Assembly (NCBI RefSeq): GCF_032854445.1
Contig: NC_088301.1
Location: 44,077,116 to 44,141,115 of the forward strand
DNA from: Liolophura sinensis
Taxonomy: Eukaryota > Mollusca > Polyplacophora > Chitonida > Chitonidae
DNA length: 64,000 nucleotides
Direction of reading: 5' to 3'
Shown here: positions 48,801 through 61,200 of the stretch, piece by piece
Layout: every line of letters begins with the position of its first letter
Numbering within the stretch: the first letter of the stretch is position 1
Program-made: the position numbers and the translations under genes
The notes under the pieces: model-generated
The model's input: the letters and a program-made list of their open reading frames with translations, nothing else
The model's database searches: none
What the model was told of the DNA's origin: nothing

Positions 48801-51074
48801 CTACAAAAGCCAGAGTGATGGACTGATCCTCTCATTCGCTCACCCATGATTCTATTCCTCTTTATCTTATGCAACCTATGCAACTTCTTTGTCCTCTGAG
48901 GGACGTCACCTTCTACCAAAGTGTATGGGAATCCCAAACCCATACATTATCTTAACCATCTGATTACAGAGAAGTTGTGTGCTGATAGAACTACTTTCAG
49001 TTACATATAACCACTTTCAGTTACATATAACCACTTCCAGTTACATATAACCACATTGCCATGTAGACAAAGGGCTGACACATTTTACAAATTATATGTT
49101 TTCTTCAATTTGAAAGGAAAGGATCAGGGTTGATCACTTTCGATTAAAAACTCTTATAGATAATTGTCATATGTATTTTTAATAATATTGTTCCATTGAT
49201 TATAATGTAGGAATAGTGTTAATTAGAATATTAATCATTAAATTACATTCTATAGTCGGCATATTTGTGTATGACGTCATTGGTATAACTTGGTGACTAA
49301 ATTTCCCCCTGATTTCCTCCCACCATAATGCTTGTCGTTGTTTGGGTGTAAAATCCTTGAGTACGGTGTAAAGTACCAATCAAAAATTAATATTTTTACA
49401 TTGCAGTTTAGTTATATAACTATCATGTCACTATCAGTGTTCAGGACGATGAACACCGCCCTGAATGGCCATTGGTTAAGTCTTTTGATGAATGATGTCC
49501 GGCTTTTTCAGGGGCATTTTTCAAACCATGTGTATACACAATGTGAACATTTATTTAGGATTATGAAACAGGACATTTCATTCGTCACGAAATAATCGTT
49601 TAGCTATAGGTCACATTAAATGTAAATAGTCTAGGCTCACAAATGCAAGCTGCTATTTTCATGTCAGTTACTGACCCAGATGATCAGTTATTTTTCTGTT
49701 TAAACCGGCATAAAGGCCGGATACATTCTCTTGTAAGTAAAATAAATTCATGTATTTGCAACCGACTGAACACACACAATTCTTCACAACACGTGAATTT
49801 ATTGTCCCCCTCTGCAGTCTACATGGTGATTGAGAATTCGTTCCCCTGAATTTCCATTTAGGAAATGGACAGGTGATCGGGCAGTTCAATCACCTCTTAT
49901 GTCTAGGCCTGCAGTGACCTGTCTTGAATTTGGTATTTAACACCAAACTGTAAATATGTTTAATCCTTCACTAAGACTGCTGTTTCTAATTTTTATCCCA
50001 GGTGTGATGACCACAGCTGTTTTTTCACCTGAAGCTCATGTAGATGGTGCTAGACCCACACCCATTCATTCTCCAGGGCATGCTGCTGCAGCTTTGGCAT
50101 ACAGTCCATCTCTCAGAAGTAGTTTGCCACGAATGGCAAGCCTGCCATGTACGTCAACACCTTCATGGCATCCAGAAAAATGTCTGACTAAGAGCCATTC
50201 AGTAGACGAAGTACCAGAATCTTTGAGGCTACAGCAGATGTACGACAGCTACACGTACAGGGAGCGCGTCAGAAAAGTCGCACGAGAAGTCTTCCATGAT
50301 GGAAGCATGGAAGATGTCCCTGGGAACATTGATGGTCCAGTGATCGAGGATCCGTATCGAAGCAATCACTTAGGAATGGAGCCGTTCGATGCTCCATCGT
50401 CCCTAGATTCAAATAAAAGTGATAAGACTCTGACAGAGAATTCATCGGAGCCAAACTTGTCAGGGTCAGAGGACAGTGTGAGTCTGTCAGCGAATGAAAT
50501 GAATCAAGGAGTTGGTGAGGATGGCTCTGACTTGGCCAAGATTCAAGCCATGGAAGAGTTTGACCAGGCACAGACAGATATTACTGCAGAACCCATTGAT
50601 TCAGACGTTGTTAATGAGAAACTGAAAGAGTTGAAAGTAAATGAGGATACCAAGACTCCAGATGCTAGTCCTGAAATTAACACTGGAAACAACATGCCTC
50701 TGACATCTACGTCCTCCGAACAAACTAAAAAAATGGCTAGTTTCTTTGACAAGTACGCAGAGGAAATGGCAAGTCTAAACTGTGATGCTTCTGGTCAGGG
50801 GGTTGCTAGCTCTGGCCAAACTCATACAAGCAATGGCAACTTTGTTGATTCTAACCAAACTGCAATAGGTATGCCTCAAGAAGGAATGGTGTTCTGTGGC
50901 AATAGTATTGTGGAAGGAGAAGAAATGGCAATTTTGCTGGATACAAGATCAAATCAGTACTTTGCAGTGGATCCAACCACTCTTGACCCAGGCTTTTACC
51001 ATCATCAGCAACTCAGCCATTACATGCAGTTTCAAGGGGATATGTCTGTAAATAAAGACAATGCTACAGGTTGA
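33864..51074 (+). CDS. IRAK1-like: IRAK1-like interleukin-1 receptor-associated kinase (death domain plus kinase)
   Basis: Cytoplasmic Ser/Thr kinase that in animals is recruited with MyD88 to Toll/IL-1 receptors and passes the signal to TRAF6. Exons: 33864-33969, 40570-40755, 41242-41481, 43061-43599, 44494-44676, 45393-45514, 45740-45950, 46522-46587, 47697-47879, 48130-48181, 50002-51074. Phases agree: 986 residues (human IRAK1 712, IRAK4 460). Death domain about 6-96 ([19 protein letters not shown]). Charged helix about 98-160. S/Q/N-rich linker to about 310. Kinase about 325-600: GEGGFG 333-338, Lys353 in AVKKL, Glu374, tyrosine gatekeeper Tyr403 in [15 protein letters not shown], catalytic HAD 454-456, DFG 474-476, and YLPPEFF in place of APE. 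GSLEDRL-C and YLPPE favour IRAK1/Pelle over IRAK4. The tail of nearly 360 residues is one exon. Start chosen because the upstream ATGs are out of frame or soon stop. Confidence 0.92.
33970..40569. other. IRAK intron 1 (6.6 kb)
   Basis: No exon recognised. Holds a two-copy tandem duplication around GAGCTGTGGACT...TTAACA (35244-35310), a diverged minus-strand SINE fragment (35728-35825) and an uninterrupted T run near 36417-36435. Otherwise unremarkable AT-rich DNA. Confidence 0.55.
35728..35825 (-). repeat. SINE fragment
   Basis: TTTATTTATTGGATTGGTGT, then AGCATTATGATGGGAGGAAA: reverse complement of the SINE tail and the CCACCATAATGCT block, diverged. Confidence 0.55.
41242..41481 (+). CDS. 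IRAK exon 3: charged single-helix-like linker
   Basis: 80-codon exon within the IRAK reading frame. Residues 98-160 are almost entirely E, K, R, Q and A (for example [20 protein letters not shown]), lacking the heptad hydrophobics of a coiled coil. This composition is typical of a stable single alpha-helix. It separates the death domain from the linker and kinase. Confidence 0.85.
41482..43060. other. IRAK intron 3
   Basis: GC-richer in 41600-42420, with overlapping open frames on both strands (41735-42073 plus, 41635-41904 minus). Neither shows a domain I recognise. The composition shift suggests an inserted element, but no inverted repeats or duplications were found. Confidence 0.4.
43600..44493. 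other. IRAK intron 4
   Basis: Nothing recognisable; AT-rich. Confidence 0.5.
46780..47590 (+). repeat. Tandem repeat, about 175-bp unit, three units, interrupted by a SINE
   Basis: Related units start near 46780, 46960 and 47411; the SINE insertion (46985-47252) plus its duplication accounts for the longer middle unit. Shared landmarks are CTCAAAGTACT/CTCAAAGAGTACTG, GTAGAGCACARTAACAC and GTGTTCCATC-TTC. A single dispersed unit lies at 20540-20715. In IRAK intron 8. Confidence 0.65.
46985..47252 (+). mobile_element. tRNA-derived SINE, full-length, 9-bp target-site duplication
   Basis: Cleanest copy together with 10392-10659. A box TGGCTCAGTTGG at 46996-47007; B box GTTCAAGTC at 47066-47074. 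Perfect duplication TATAGTGAG at 46976-46984 and 47253-47261. Inserted into the middle unit of the 175-bp tandem repeat, so it is younger than the array. Confidence 0.92.
48720..48826 (+). CDS. Candidate alternative 3' terminal exon of IRAK
   Basis: After exon 10 (donor phase 1, ending 48181), a pyrimidine-rich stretch with ATAACAG acceptor opens a frame of 36 codons ([18 protein letters not shown]...) to TGA at 48824-48826. It would give a kinase without the long tail. A second possible acceptor at about 48667 gives only nine codons. No conservation evidence is available here. Confidence 0.3.
48991..49054 (+). repeat. 20-bp minisatellite, three copies
   Basis: CTACTTTCAGTTACATATAA-type units repeat with an exact 20-bp period from 48991. 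In IRAK intron 10. Confidence 0.85.
49311..49395 (+). repeat. SINE tail fragment
   Basis: GATTTCCTCCCACCATAATG, then CCTTGAGTACGGTGTAAAGT and ACCAATCAAAAATTAA: 3' part of the SINE. Confidence 0.65.
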
Positions 51075-54000
51075 ACCAGAATTGTTGCATTTGCATACTG
51101 TAGTTTGAGTTGGTACAAGAAACTGTTCTGCTGGAAAAGGTAGATATCTGAGTAAAAGCTACAGGGGACATAGATCTTTGTGTTAGATGTATATGCTTTG
51201 TCATTTCATGGAAGCTGATAATGGTGATAGATTTCCTGTGTTAAAAGCATTAATTGCTGTTGAATTAAAGTATTTTTCCAGAAATTCAGTAGTCGTAAAG
51301 CCAGTTATGGTGTTATGTCTAACATTTGAGTTGGTATGGTGCCAGAAATTATATTTGACATTTGACTGAAGAATATGCAGCCAGTCCTTTTTTAACAGGT
51401 ATTGGATTAAGGTTGAGACAAGAAGTTTTTTTCAGGAACAGATCTATAGTAGGGAAAACTGTAGTGTTGATAATTAACGAGATGCAAGCTTTCTGAAGGT
51501 GTCTGTTCTGTTCTGTTTTTAGTCTTCTAACACATTACATGAATTACCACAAGATAAATCCATCAACGAATCAGATAAATTATTGTCCACTTTTGTACAC
51601 GTAGTATATGTATTTTATACCTTGTTTACTCTGTTCTTGTGTATTTAATGGCTGATCCCAATTTGAAGCCTATACTCGCTATTGTTCTTGGTGGTTATCA
51701 AGTCTAACCTTCACACTCATCATTTACAACAAAATCAGACAAGAAGAAAATTGTTATTTATGTCATTGATGATCACAGTTAATTCAAATGTTTTGTTACT
51801 GATGTTATATTTACATTATGCATGTACATTTGTACTTTATGACGAGGGAAATGAGGATTGATAAAAGAGTTTATCTTCCGTGCTATTAATGAAAAACAGA
51901 AGTGAATTATTTAGTAATGGTGCTATGTTTTGAGGTGATCTGTATATTTACAACAGTTTCTTGTATTCCAAAAATGGTACCCGTAAAGAAAATGTTTACA
52001 TGTGTGCCTGATGAAAACTTCACATTGTTATGTGGTGCTAGTGTAATTTCTTGTCATTTGGTCTACAGATGCTGTATGACAATGCTGTGAATTTGATTAT
52101 GTTCAAGATGTATGATCTAATGTATGAAATTTACTTAAATAGTGAATATTTTGAGATATGCATGGACTTTAAAAGCAACTTCAGTTTTCATTCAATTGTG
52201 CATTATTTTTATCTTCCATTAGCCTTTTATACAAGAAACTGTTAATCTTTTGCCTGTGAAAAAAGAGTCAATCTTTTGGCCAACTCTTTCATGCAGGACA
52301 AAGCTGCCATGAACGTGACATTGTAACTTTTTAATAATAGGAATACCATAAAGATTTGCCATTATGTCCTGTTCCTTCAGATCCATAAATTTAAGATAAT
52401 TTCCAGTCTTGTTTCATGTATACATGATGTTTAGTGCTGGTAACTGGTCAGCAGTTTATGAAGATTTTTGGTTTATTACAGTTTTGCACCTAGCATGCAA
52501 CACATTGATTTGAGATGGGATCCTACTGAAATTAGATTTGGTAAAGGTACTGACATGCTGTACATGCATTTTCAATATGTTCTGACAGGAAAAAATGCAA
52601 CCAGTAGTACACTATTTTTGCCAATTTTTCTCAAACTTCTAAAAAATATTGAATGTTTTATTTGTGCTGTTTCTCAAGCACCATTTTACACAATCATTTT
52701 AATTTATGATAGTAACCATCTAGGATTTTGTGCATGTCACTTGATTACTGTTACGCAAAGGTTACTCTTATAATGTGGCAATAGGCAATAAGTTAAGATT
52801 GTTCACCCCAATGATTTAAATATGAGGCACATCAGCTTTTCACTCTGGTGGCTGGTCCACCTGTACAACAAATTGCCATCATTAAAAAGAAAACTTCATG
52901 AGTATGGCTTTAAGCAACAGTCAGATAAATGAATATATGGTGTTGGGTGGCTTTATACAAGTATGGCATGATTGCCATGTATATGAGGATATTTTAGATA
53001 GGTAAAAATGAGTTCCTTTCCATCAAGTCTTTCCAAAATGATGTCAAACATTTCGTTTTCATGAGTGGAGACTTAAATCATGAGACATTTTTACTGCCGT
53101 GACGTGCAGTGCAGTTTTGATGGCATTTATGCCTCAATCTTTTGTTACTGTTTTGAGTAGAGGACCTGTGTCACATCTTTGAACTGGCTGTGTGTAAAGT
53201 GATCTCAGATTTTATACCTGTGAACTCAAAATTCAGGATCACCTTAATGTGAGTTATTACTCTGGGGCTCTCGTAGCACTGACATGAACAGGTGTTGAAC
53301 ACTAGTACAGGTACCAGCAGGTTTTGTGATACTTGGCAATTACTCATGCACAAGTACAGGGAAAAATTGAACTAAATATTACCTGATGCATGATGCATAG
53401 TTGCTCAAAGGAATTCATACATTTTATGCTACATACCAAGCAAAGTTTGCATCAAACAATGACTACGGAAAACAAAACACATAGAAAGAGGTCCTCAAAG
53501 CTGTTCATATAACTGTCCCATGCTTGCTAAAATACTTGGCAGATTGATCTGGATTGCCATACATGCCATACACTTACATCCATAAAGCTATGACATACCT
53601 CCTTTATTTAAATATTTGTGCTTGCTTAGTCAAAGTCGTCCATAAACAATTCTTACATGCATCATCATATTTTTAAGCAAAGGGGTAAAACCATGTTTTT
53701 ATACAATTTCATACATGTATGCTTGATTGTTTCAAAAGCTATACATACTACATGCCCCTCATAACGCTGGGTGTTTTGCTGGTGAAAAAAAAAAAAGACA
53801 AGAAAAATGTTCATGACATACCTGCACATAATACTGTAAGTACATGCTAAGTGTTCCATAAAAAGTAAAGCTCAGGTGTTAGAGGGCCAGCTATTCAGGA
53901 GCAAAAAGCCTTTCCATTTTTTTTTCTAAACCTTGAAATTTATAATGTAGGCCTACATGTATGTAAAAAATAAAATTACACATTATGTTCTGGATTATTG

Positions 54001-56162
54001 TTCACATATTGGATTAATGAACGATTTTTTTTTTCAGATTTCATTAACTACATGTGCATATACATGTAGATACATACATGATGGTATACAATACTTAAAC
54101 TTGATAGAACATTAATTTGTATTCTTTTAACTTAAATATGCACAAAAAGATTTTGCTCATAGTAAGACAAAAGTGTAATTTATTGTGATTTGATGAATTC
54201 ATGCAGGTCACGTGCCGAGTAAGGAAGTGGAATTTCTACCCTTGCTGAAGAAAAAAGTCAGTACGGTATGCATCAATGAATTCATGAATATATTCACAGA
54301 CAAGTGCATGTATTTGATACCTTGATAACTTCTATCTGATGTCGTAAAAAAAACACCCAGGCTGATTATTTGTTTTTGCAGAATGTCACAATTTAATTTA
54401 TCTCACTGGACATTGATCCTTGCTTTCAAGCAAACTTTAGAACAGATTGCACTGCCTGTAGATCGTCCATACATGTTCATGGAGAGAGGATAAATTATAG
54501 TGTTCTGTTGTGTTTGAGTGTGTTTGTTTAAATGCTGCGACACATAAACATGTATGGTAATTTGTTACGTTTCACTGAATACTTTGCAATTTGATTAAGG
54601 ATGAATTTACATGTGTAAGCCCTTTTATGAGAGTGCAGACTTAATCTAACTTGGGTACAGGTACATATATGTATGTGATTGTGGCTATGTTCCCAGTGGA
54701 TATGTGATCATGTCTGCATTTAGTATTTCTTGTGGAAGTTAATACATCATTCAAGCAATATACTCATTTGAAAGGTGTGAGAAAATTTTCTTCCAGTCAA
54801 TATAAATATTTACACATGCTGATTGTTGGTGTAAAGGTTACACAAAAACTAAGATGATAAAGGTGCAGACTGATTTTAACCCATATAATTGTTAATGAAA
54901 AATGGTAATGTTAATATTTGAAATGTTGATTGTATAAGAGTAATAATGTGTCTTTGGTTGCTGGTGACCAAAATCTGTGATATTTTATGGACCCAGTTGT
55001 GCGTGTGTCCACTATATATGTAAAGTTAAAAAGATTGCAGTCATCAGCATTAATAAACATACAGAAAAATAATCAAATGTTGTATTTTATTTATTTTATG
55101 ATAAATTTGAAATTATGCTTAGTAAATGGTTAAAGCTACCATACAGAAATGTAAAAATCAAGTGAGCATTAGAACCACTGAAAATTATGTTCTAGACCAT
55201 CACAATTAGAAAGAACCGTACCATTTCCTATCGTTTTGTACATGTTTTACTGAATTAGATACAGGTACTATCAAGAGGTTGAATTTGTGTTGTGTTTCAA
55301 GGACATACTGTTATTGCCAGTGTTAATTGTGTGTCCCAGTGATGCAAAACCAAGTGTTTCCAGTTTGTTCTTTCACCCTTGGAAGAGATTTTGGGAAAGT
55401 TTATTGGTCTGATATCTATTACTTTACATGAACAAGTGTCACTTTGGGGGATGACAGGTAGGGTATTGCACTGAGACGCCATGTTTAGGAGAGAGCTAAT
55501 GACTGCTGTTAACATTCTTGGTGTACAAATGATATGAAGAAAGTCATGACTCAATTCTGCTTGTTGTGATATTCTCTATTTACATCATTCAGAGTTTCTG
55601 ATTAACTTGTGTACAGGAGCACAGGTGAACCAGTAGATGGTACATCATGACTCTGGAGGCCTCTGACCAGTGAGACTGTATATAGGTGGTGTATACACAG
55701 CAGTTGCTTAGTGGCATCACAGAACCAGTTATGAACAGGTTTAAACAAGGTCATACATATTTCACTGACAGGAAGGCTACTCTGTGGGGAATCATGCCAC
55801 TGATCATAGGCCATCTAAACGTGATAAGTGAGGAGGTTGAAGTATTAAGATTTATTATGCATACAGTGATTAGTATTGGATCTATTTACAGCATGGGGCC
55901 AAGTTCAACCTATCGGTGACCAGATATTCCAAAATTACAGTGTTTACGATGAACCCAAAATTTATGACTCAAACCATAAACCCATCTTAAAGAGTTTTAA
56001 AAACTGGACAGCATTACAAGCAGGAAAAAATTTTGAGATAAATATTAACTAGACTTAGTTTTGAATATTCGTTTAGTTTACAATTGCCTTTCCATTGATG
56101 CTTATTTCAGTTTTTATTCTTTCACTTTATTATTGTTCAAATGATATTTCTTGTGGTTTGTG
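51075..56162. other. IRAK 3' flank and gene-poor spacer
   Basis: After the IRAK stop (51072-51074) no further gene is evident. The 3' UTR end could not be fixed; AATAAA at about 55052-55057 is one late candidate. Open frames up to about 100 codons (for example 52468-52773) lack any domain. A candidate small exon pair is listed separately at 54207-54396. Confidence 0.5.
54207..54396 (+). CDS. Candidate extra 3' exons of IRAK
   Basis: 54207-54265 has a GCAG acceptor and GTATGC donor and reads GHVPSKEVEFLPLLKKKVST if entered in phase 1. After a 116-base intron, a TTTTTGCAG acceptor at 54381 opens N-V-T-I then stop (54382-54396). The IRAK last exon could feed it by splicing at ACAG|GTTGAA (51069/51070), which is a weak donor and in the right phase. 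Speculative. Confidence 0.2.
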
Positions 56163-56430
56163 TGATAGCTCAGATCAATGACCCTAGAGTCTTACACTAA
56201 TCTGGGAGTAATTTTATGTTATATTAATCTCAGCACTAATGCGGTCAAATCTAGCTTATACTGGCTTCCCCTCTGGTTGACGTGGGAGGGTCTGCTAGCA
56301 ACTTACGGATGGTGCTAGGATTCCCCCATGCTCAGTATGGTTTCCTTCCACCATAATGCTGCCCACCATCATATAAGTTAAATATTCTTGCACACGGTGT
56401 AAAAACTAGAATCAAACAAATTGAATAAAT
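56163..56430 (+). mobile_element. tRNA-derived SINE, old copy
   Basis: Recognisable by ACTGGCTTCCCCTCTGGTTG, TTCCTTCCACCATAATGCTG, AAATATTCTTGCACACGGTG and an A-rich tail; the head is degraded. Confidence 0.7.
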
Positions 56431-56728
56431 TGAAGTGCTAAAGGGCCCCACTGGCCCAGATGATTAAAGCTCTTGATAGCTGCAACTAGCAAACCTTTGA
56501 CCTATGAGTCTTCCACTATGTATGTTAGAATCCAGCACTATTGGGTACCTGGCAAAGGTTTACTCCAGGCATTTGGGTTGCTGACTGCAGATGCACAAGC
56601 GTTTATTCTTTAGCTGATATTAAAACACATAAATAACTAAATAAAAATACATGTCACAAACGACACTAGAATTAGATGCTACAAGCATCTGCAACCCATG
56701 GCATTCTTCCATAGTCCATGATCTGAGA

Positions 56729-56943
56729 AGGGCCTCCATTGCCTAGTGGTTAGTGGACTAGCTTAGCACAATGACCCAGGAGCCTGTAGCTGTGACTTCA
56801 AGTCCAGCTCATGCATGAGAAAGTCTTTCAGCAACCTGCGGATGATCATGGGTTTCCTACAATCGTCTCCTACAATAACGCTAGCTGTTGTATACGTGAA
56901 ATATTCCTGAGTAAGGCATAAAACTAAAATCAAATAAATAAAT
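56729..56943 (+). mobile_element. tRNA-derived SINE with internal deletions
   Basis: GGGCCTCCATTGCCTAGTGG head, a TTCAAGTCC B-box region, CAGCAACCTGCGGATGATCA body, AAATATTCCTGAGTAAGGCA and AAATAAATAAAT tail. Shorter than full-length copies. Confidence 0.8.
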
Positions 56944-57484
56944 CACTAAGTGGAGAGCCTATAACACTTTAAACCCAACTCTTTATGGCCCAAGTTGGCT
57001 GAGTACTTTAATGGGTTTTGTCAGTTCACTAGCACCTGACCAATGTGATCACAGGTGTGAATCTAGTTCCTGCTAGTCTTACTGTGGCTTTAAAATACAT
57101 GTCTTTTTTCACCCTACTATAAATCCACAACCTTCTTCACAACTTCACAATCAAATACGACCCAGGTAAATGTAAGGAATTGCAAATGACATGCAAGCTA
57201 TACGTATCAAGCAATGAAGGAACTTCTATTTATTAACCAACACTATGATGGTTAATCAGTTTCACCTCATCTTGACAGCAATAAACACAAGTTCAAGTTT
57301 TCTACTTTTAGGGCCTGTACTTCTAGTTCTCTCAGCTTTCGTAGCCAATCAAATAGCCAGAATGGACCCAAAAGCTGATGTACTGTGAATATTCCATGTG
57401 ATATCCTGTAATACTTTTATCCGAGATGTACACTTCATCATGCAGTCCTTTAGTACAGAAGTTAGATGATACTTGACACAAGTT

Positions 57485-57733
57485 ATGCAGTGCATAGTAG
57501 TTAGCGTGCTTGCACAGTACAATGACCCAGAAGCCTCTCAACAATGCAGTAGCTGTGTCTGTGAGTTCAAGTCCAGTTCATGCTGGCTTCCACTCCTGTC
57601 ATGTGGGACCGTCGGCCAGCAACCAGGGTACGGTCATGAGTTTCTCCAGCTCGTTTTATACCACAATGTTAGTTAACATTGTATAAGTGAAAGATTACTG
57701 AGTGTGGTATTAAACTTGAATCAAACAAACAAA
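57485..57733 (+). mobile_element. tRNA-derived SINE, diverged copy
   Basis: Keeps TAGTAGTTAGCGTGCTTGCA, AATGACCCAGAAGCCTCTCA, GAGTTCAAGTCCAGTTCATG and a CAAACAAACAAA tail; the CCACCATAATG block is partly lost. Confidence 0.78.
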
Positions 57734-57884
57734 TTATTTTATTTCATACAACTTAATAAAACTAGCAATTTGTAGGTATTTCCGGGTCACTCTATCTAGG
57801 TCATCCATCCTTAATGGCCCGTGATGCAAATGACCATCCTGAAAATCAGTTGAGACTTTGTACCTGTAGTACACTAGTAGTTAT

Positions 57885-57995
57885 TCATTTATTTATTTCA
57901 TTGTTGTACACCATACTAAAGAATATTTCACTGGAGTGAAATTAACCAACATTATTTTGAGAGGAAACTGAGCACAGTGTGGGGAAACCCACGAT
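57885..57995 (-). repeat. SINE fragment
   Basis: Reverse-complement SINE tail (ATTTATTTATTTCATTG, then CTAAAGAATATTTCACTGG) and part of the body (GAGGAAACTGAG, GGGGAAACCCACGA). Lies in the TPRKB 3' flank. Confidence 0.6.
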
Positions 57996-58240
57996 CCACT
58001 CACACAGTTCTCTCATACATTATTAAAGACTTATCCAGTCTATAATTTTACTGTTATCAAACCCCTGCATGTGTGCATGTTGGTTTGAATATTCTCCCAG
58101 TTCATACATGAGGCAATGAATGCAATCAAAGGAATCAAGCCAAGAGTAGAATGAGTTTACAACCTTTTTTCTGTAAAACATAATTACATCATAATTTAAA
58201 GTGTACATCAGTATGAAATTTAGGCTAAATATCATACACA

Positions 58241-61200
58241 TTAAATTGTGACAATGTCCTTGCTGGCAATTCGTGAAACAATAGCATCTAACATGGGGCT
58301 CTGTGATAACTCCTCATCAGTCAGTTTATAAATCTGAAACAAAACCAGAAAATTCAGACTTAATCAATATGGCCATTTAGAATCCAGATTATTGATGAAT
58401 ATGGGAAATTTATACACAGATCCATCTAGTTTTTAAATTGATCTGAAGCTAAAACAAAATAATCCTGCGCAATTTTTTATTATCAAATCAAGCAATATTT
58501 GAACAAGTTATTGCTAAAGAAACTAAAGCATGATAGACAGATATATCTAAAAGCTAGAACCATCTTCTTGTACTTGGGAAAAGATTATACTATTTTCAAA
58601 CAAAAGACACAACCTGGGCCCAGTTTCACAAAGATGTCGTACATGTATGATAATGGCACTTATTAGGCAATGCTAGTGTAACAGTGAAATACAAAATATT
58701 GTACAACAAATGTACGATTAAAAAAATGTCGCACGCCACTTTGTGTCTCTTGTCTGTTTCAGTTTAAGAAAAAAATCACAGAATATTTAATACAGGAAAA
58801 ATAAATTCTATGCAATATCCATCTTCAAGTACAGGAAACTGTTCCAAGCCTTTTGGAAACCTTTTTCCTGTATTTGTTTTCAAATATGACACTGTCCAGT
58901 TCAAAATGCCAGAAAGCAATATGGTTTACAAGAATAGTCCAGATAAAAATCAGTGCTGGCCATGAGAGGCAAATGATCTCTTAAATTGCCATCGCCTTGC
59001 TTTGATCTAAAGCCTAAGGTGAGTGATCTGGTATTCACTAATAAAAAAAAAATAGTTTATATGTCATGTTTATATGTTTATATGCCAATATATTAAACTA
59101 TGGGTTTGCTTTCCTACTAATTGCCTAAGCTAGCTTGCGAGTGGAAAACTACTTGCCATTTTCTTAAGACCAAGTCTGAAAATAATACATAAAGTTTGTG
59201 AAAGTGGGTCCTTGTTCACAGTATATGTCTATGTCTCTCACCTTCTTTACTTTATCCATATCTGTCAAGTTGGCTAACTTTTCCAAATCTGTCAGCTTTC
59301 CCTGTGATATATTCAGTATGAGGTCAAGAGTTGACTTGTTCTTATCATTCACGATTACCACACACACAGCTTTATCATTTTCGCCAGTACCAAATTTCTT
59401 AAAGGAATCAGATATCTGCAACAGATTGAAATTCTAATCAGAATATAGTTGTTGTAAGACACCTACATTAACAACTCCAGAACGCAATTTATACTGTCAT
59501 TACATATATTATTACAGTTACCCTTTTTTTCTAGTAGTAGTTTTCAGAAAAACCAAGGATTGTTCTTACAGTGTTGTTAATGAAGGTGATGACATAATGT
59601 TGGATACTGAACATGTAGGCTATACCAGTATGTAGCCTGATATGTACTCCACATTGGTGTCAAGTCAAACAATATGGAGAATGGAGATTCACTATTATTT
59701 CTCTTTAATCATGTATTTATATCTTTTCTTCAAATGCTCAAAGCAAGCCCATGAAAAGAACTGGTATGTAAACATGTGTTTTATTTTCATACGTAAGAAT
59801 GGCAATAATGCAAACTCACATTTTTTGAAGGAGAAAGACGATAGAGTATTTCTGAGTGTAGAGATTTTGTCACCATTTTATTCAGCACATGAAGATTGAT
59901 GGCTTGATTTGCTGCTACAAGGATTTGAAATTCATCCAAGATCTGTAATAAAACAAATTCAAGATCAATCAGGGTATATTAAACACAGACCTATACATGA
60001 ACATCCTACAAATAAAACTTTCCAGTATTTAACAGCATTACTCTTGCAATGCCGAGGCACTGAAAAATCTGAGAAGTTTTGACTCTGTCTAAAGTTATTG
60101 TTGTCTCTTCTCTCTGTAGACACAGGTACCTTCAGACAGCCAAGGAAGTTAAGCGGTGACAATATCAGTCCTAATTACTGAACAGTAACGTACACAATGG
60201 TACTAGACTTTAATCTGGCAGTGAGAAACTCTCTATCATATACTGACCTATTTTAAACTTAATATAGATTGCAGGTTTTTATTTATTTATTTGATTGGTA
60301 TTTAACGCCGTACTCAAGAATATTTCACTTATACGACGGCATTCAGCATTATGGTGGGTGAAAACCCGCAACCATCCGCAGGTTGCTGACAGACCTTCCC
60401 ACTTACAGCCGGAGAGGAAGCCAGCATGAGCTGGACTTGAACTCACAGCGACTAGATTGCAGGTAATTGATAATGTAATCCCCTAGTTATAAGTGGCAAA
60501 GTGTACTGAATTACCTGTAATCAAGCAATTCAGATACACAAAATGAATAAAGATAAAGCTTTAGCAGATCTATACAATCAACATAGAGTCTGGCACAGGT
60601 CCCACTTTATTTATTTATTTTTATGTGATTTACACTGTACTCTGGAATATTTTACTTATACGACGGCAGCCAGCATTATGGTGAGGGGAAACGAGGCCAA
60701 GCCTGAGGGAAACCCACAAGGTTGTTGACAGACCTTCTTACGTAGTCTTGGAGGAAGCCACCTTGAGCTGGACTTGAACTCACTGCTACCCCATTGGTGA
60801 GAGGCTCCTGGGTCATTATGCCACACTGGTGCGTGAACCACGGAGGCCCCCAGTCCTATCCACAACCAAAATTTTATGTACTTGTACAACTCTAACTTGT
60901 CTTCCTGTTCTCAGAAATGTCAAAAGCTGCACTGTTAACCCCCTCCTCTGTCAGTAATCCAGCTGTTGGAACTTTTGAACTAAGATGTCAAACTGAAAAT
61001 TTCGTCCCATGGGAGTTTCTTTTATTTATACTTGTTTTTTTCCCTTCAAATAAAAGGGTATTTTCTTCATTGGATTTCGTTGTCAACAGTTTAACTTACA
61101 AACAGCCAACTATTTAGGGAAATGTTAGAATGCAATTCATGGTGCAGTTTGATGTATACGAATCAAAAGTTACAATGGTTTGATTACAGTTAACAGATGC

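Noticed and set aside
48991..49054. CRISPR-like regular repeat
   Set aside because: Three directly abutting 20-bp units without spacers, in a eukaryotic intron: a minisatellite.
52468..52773. 101-codon open frame downstream of IRAK
   Set aside because: AT-rich random-looking translation, no domain, no neighbouring exons.
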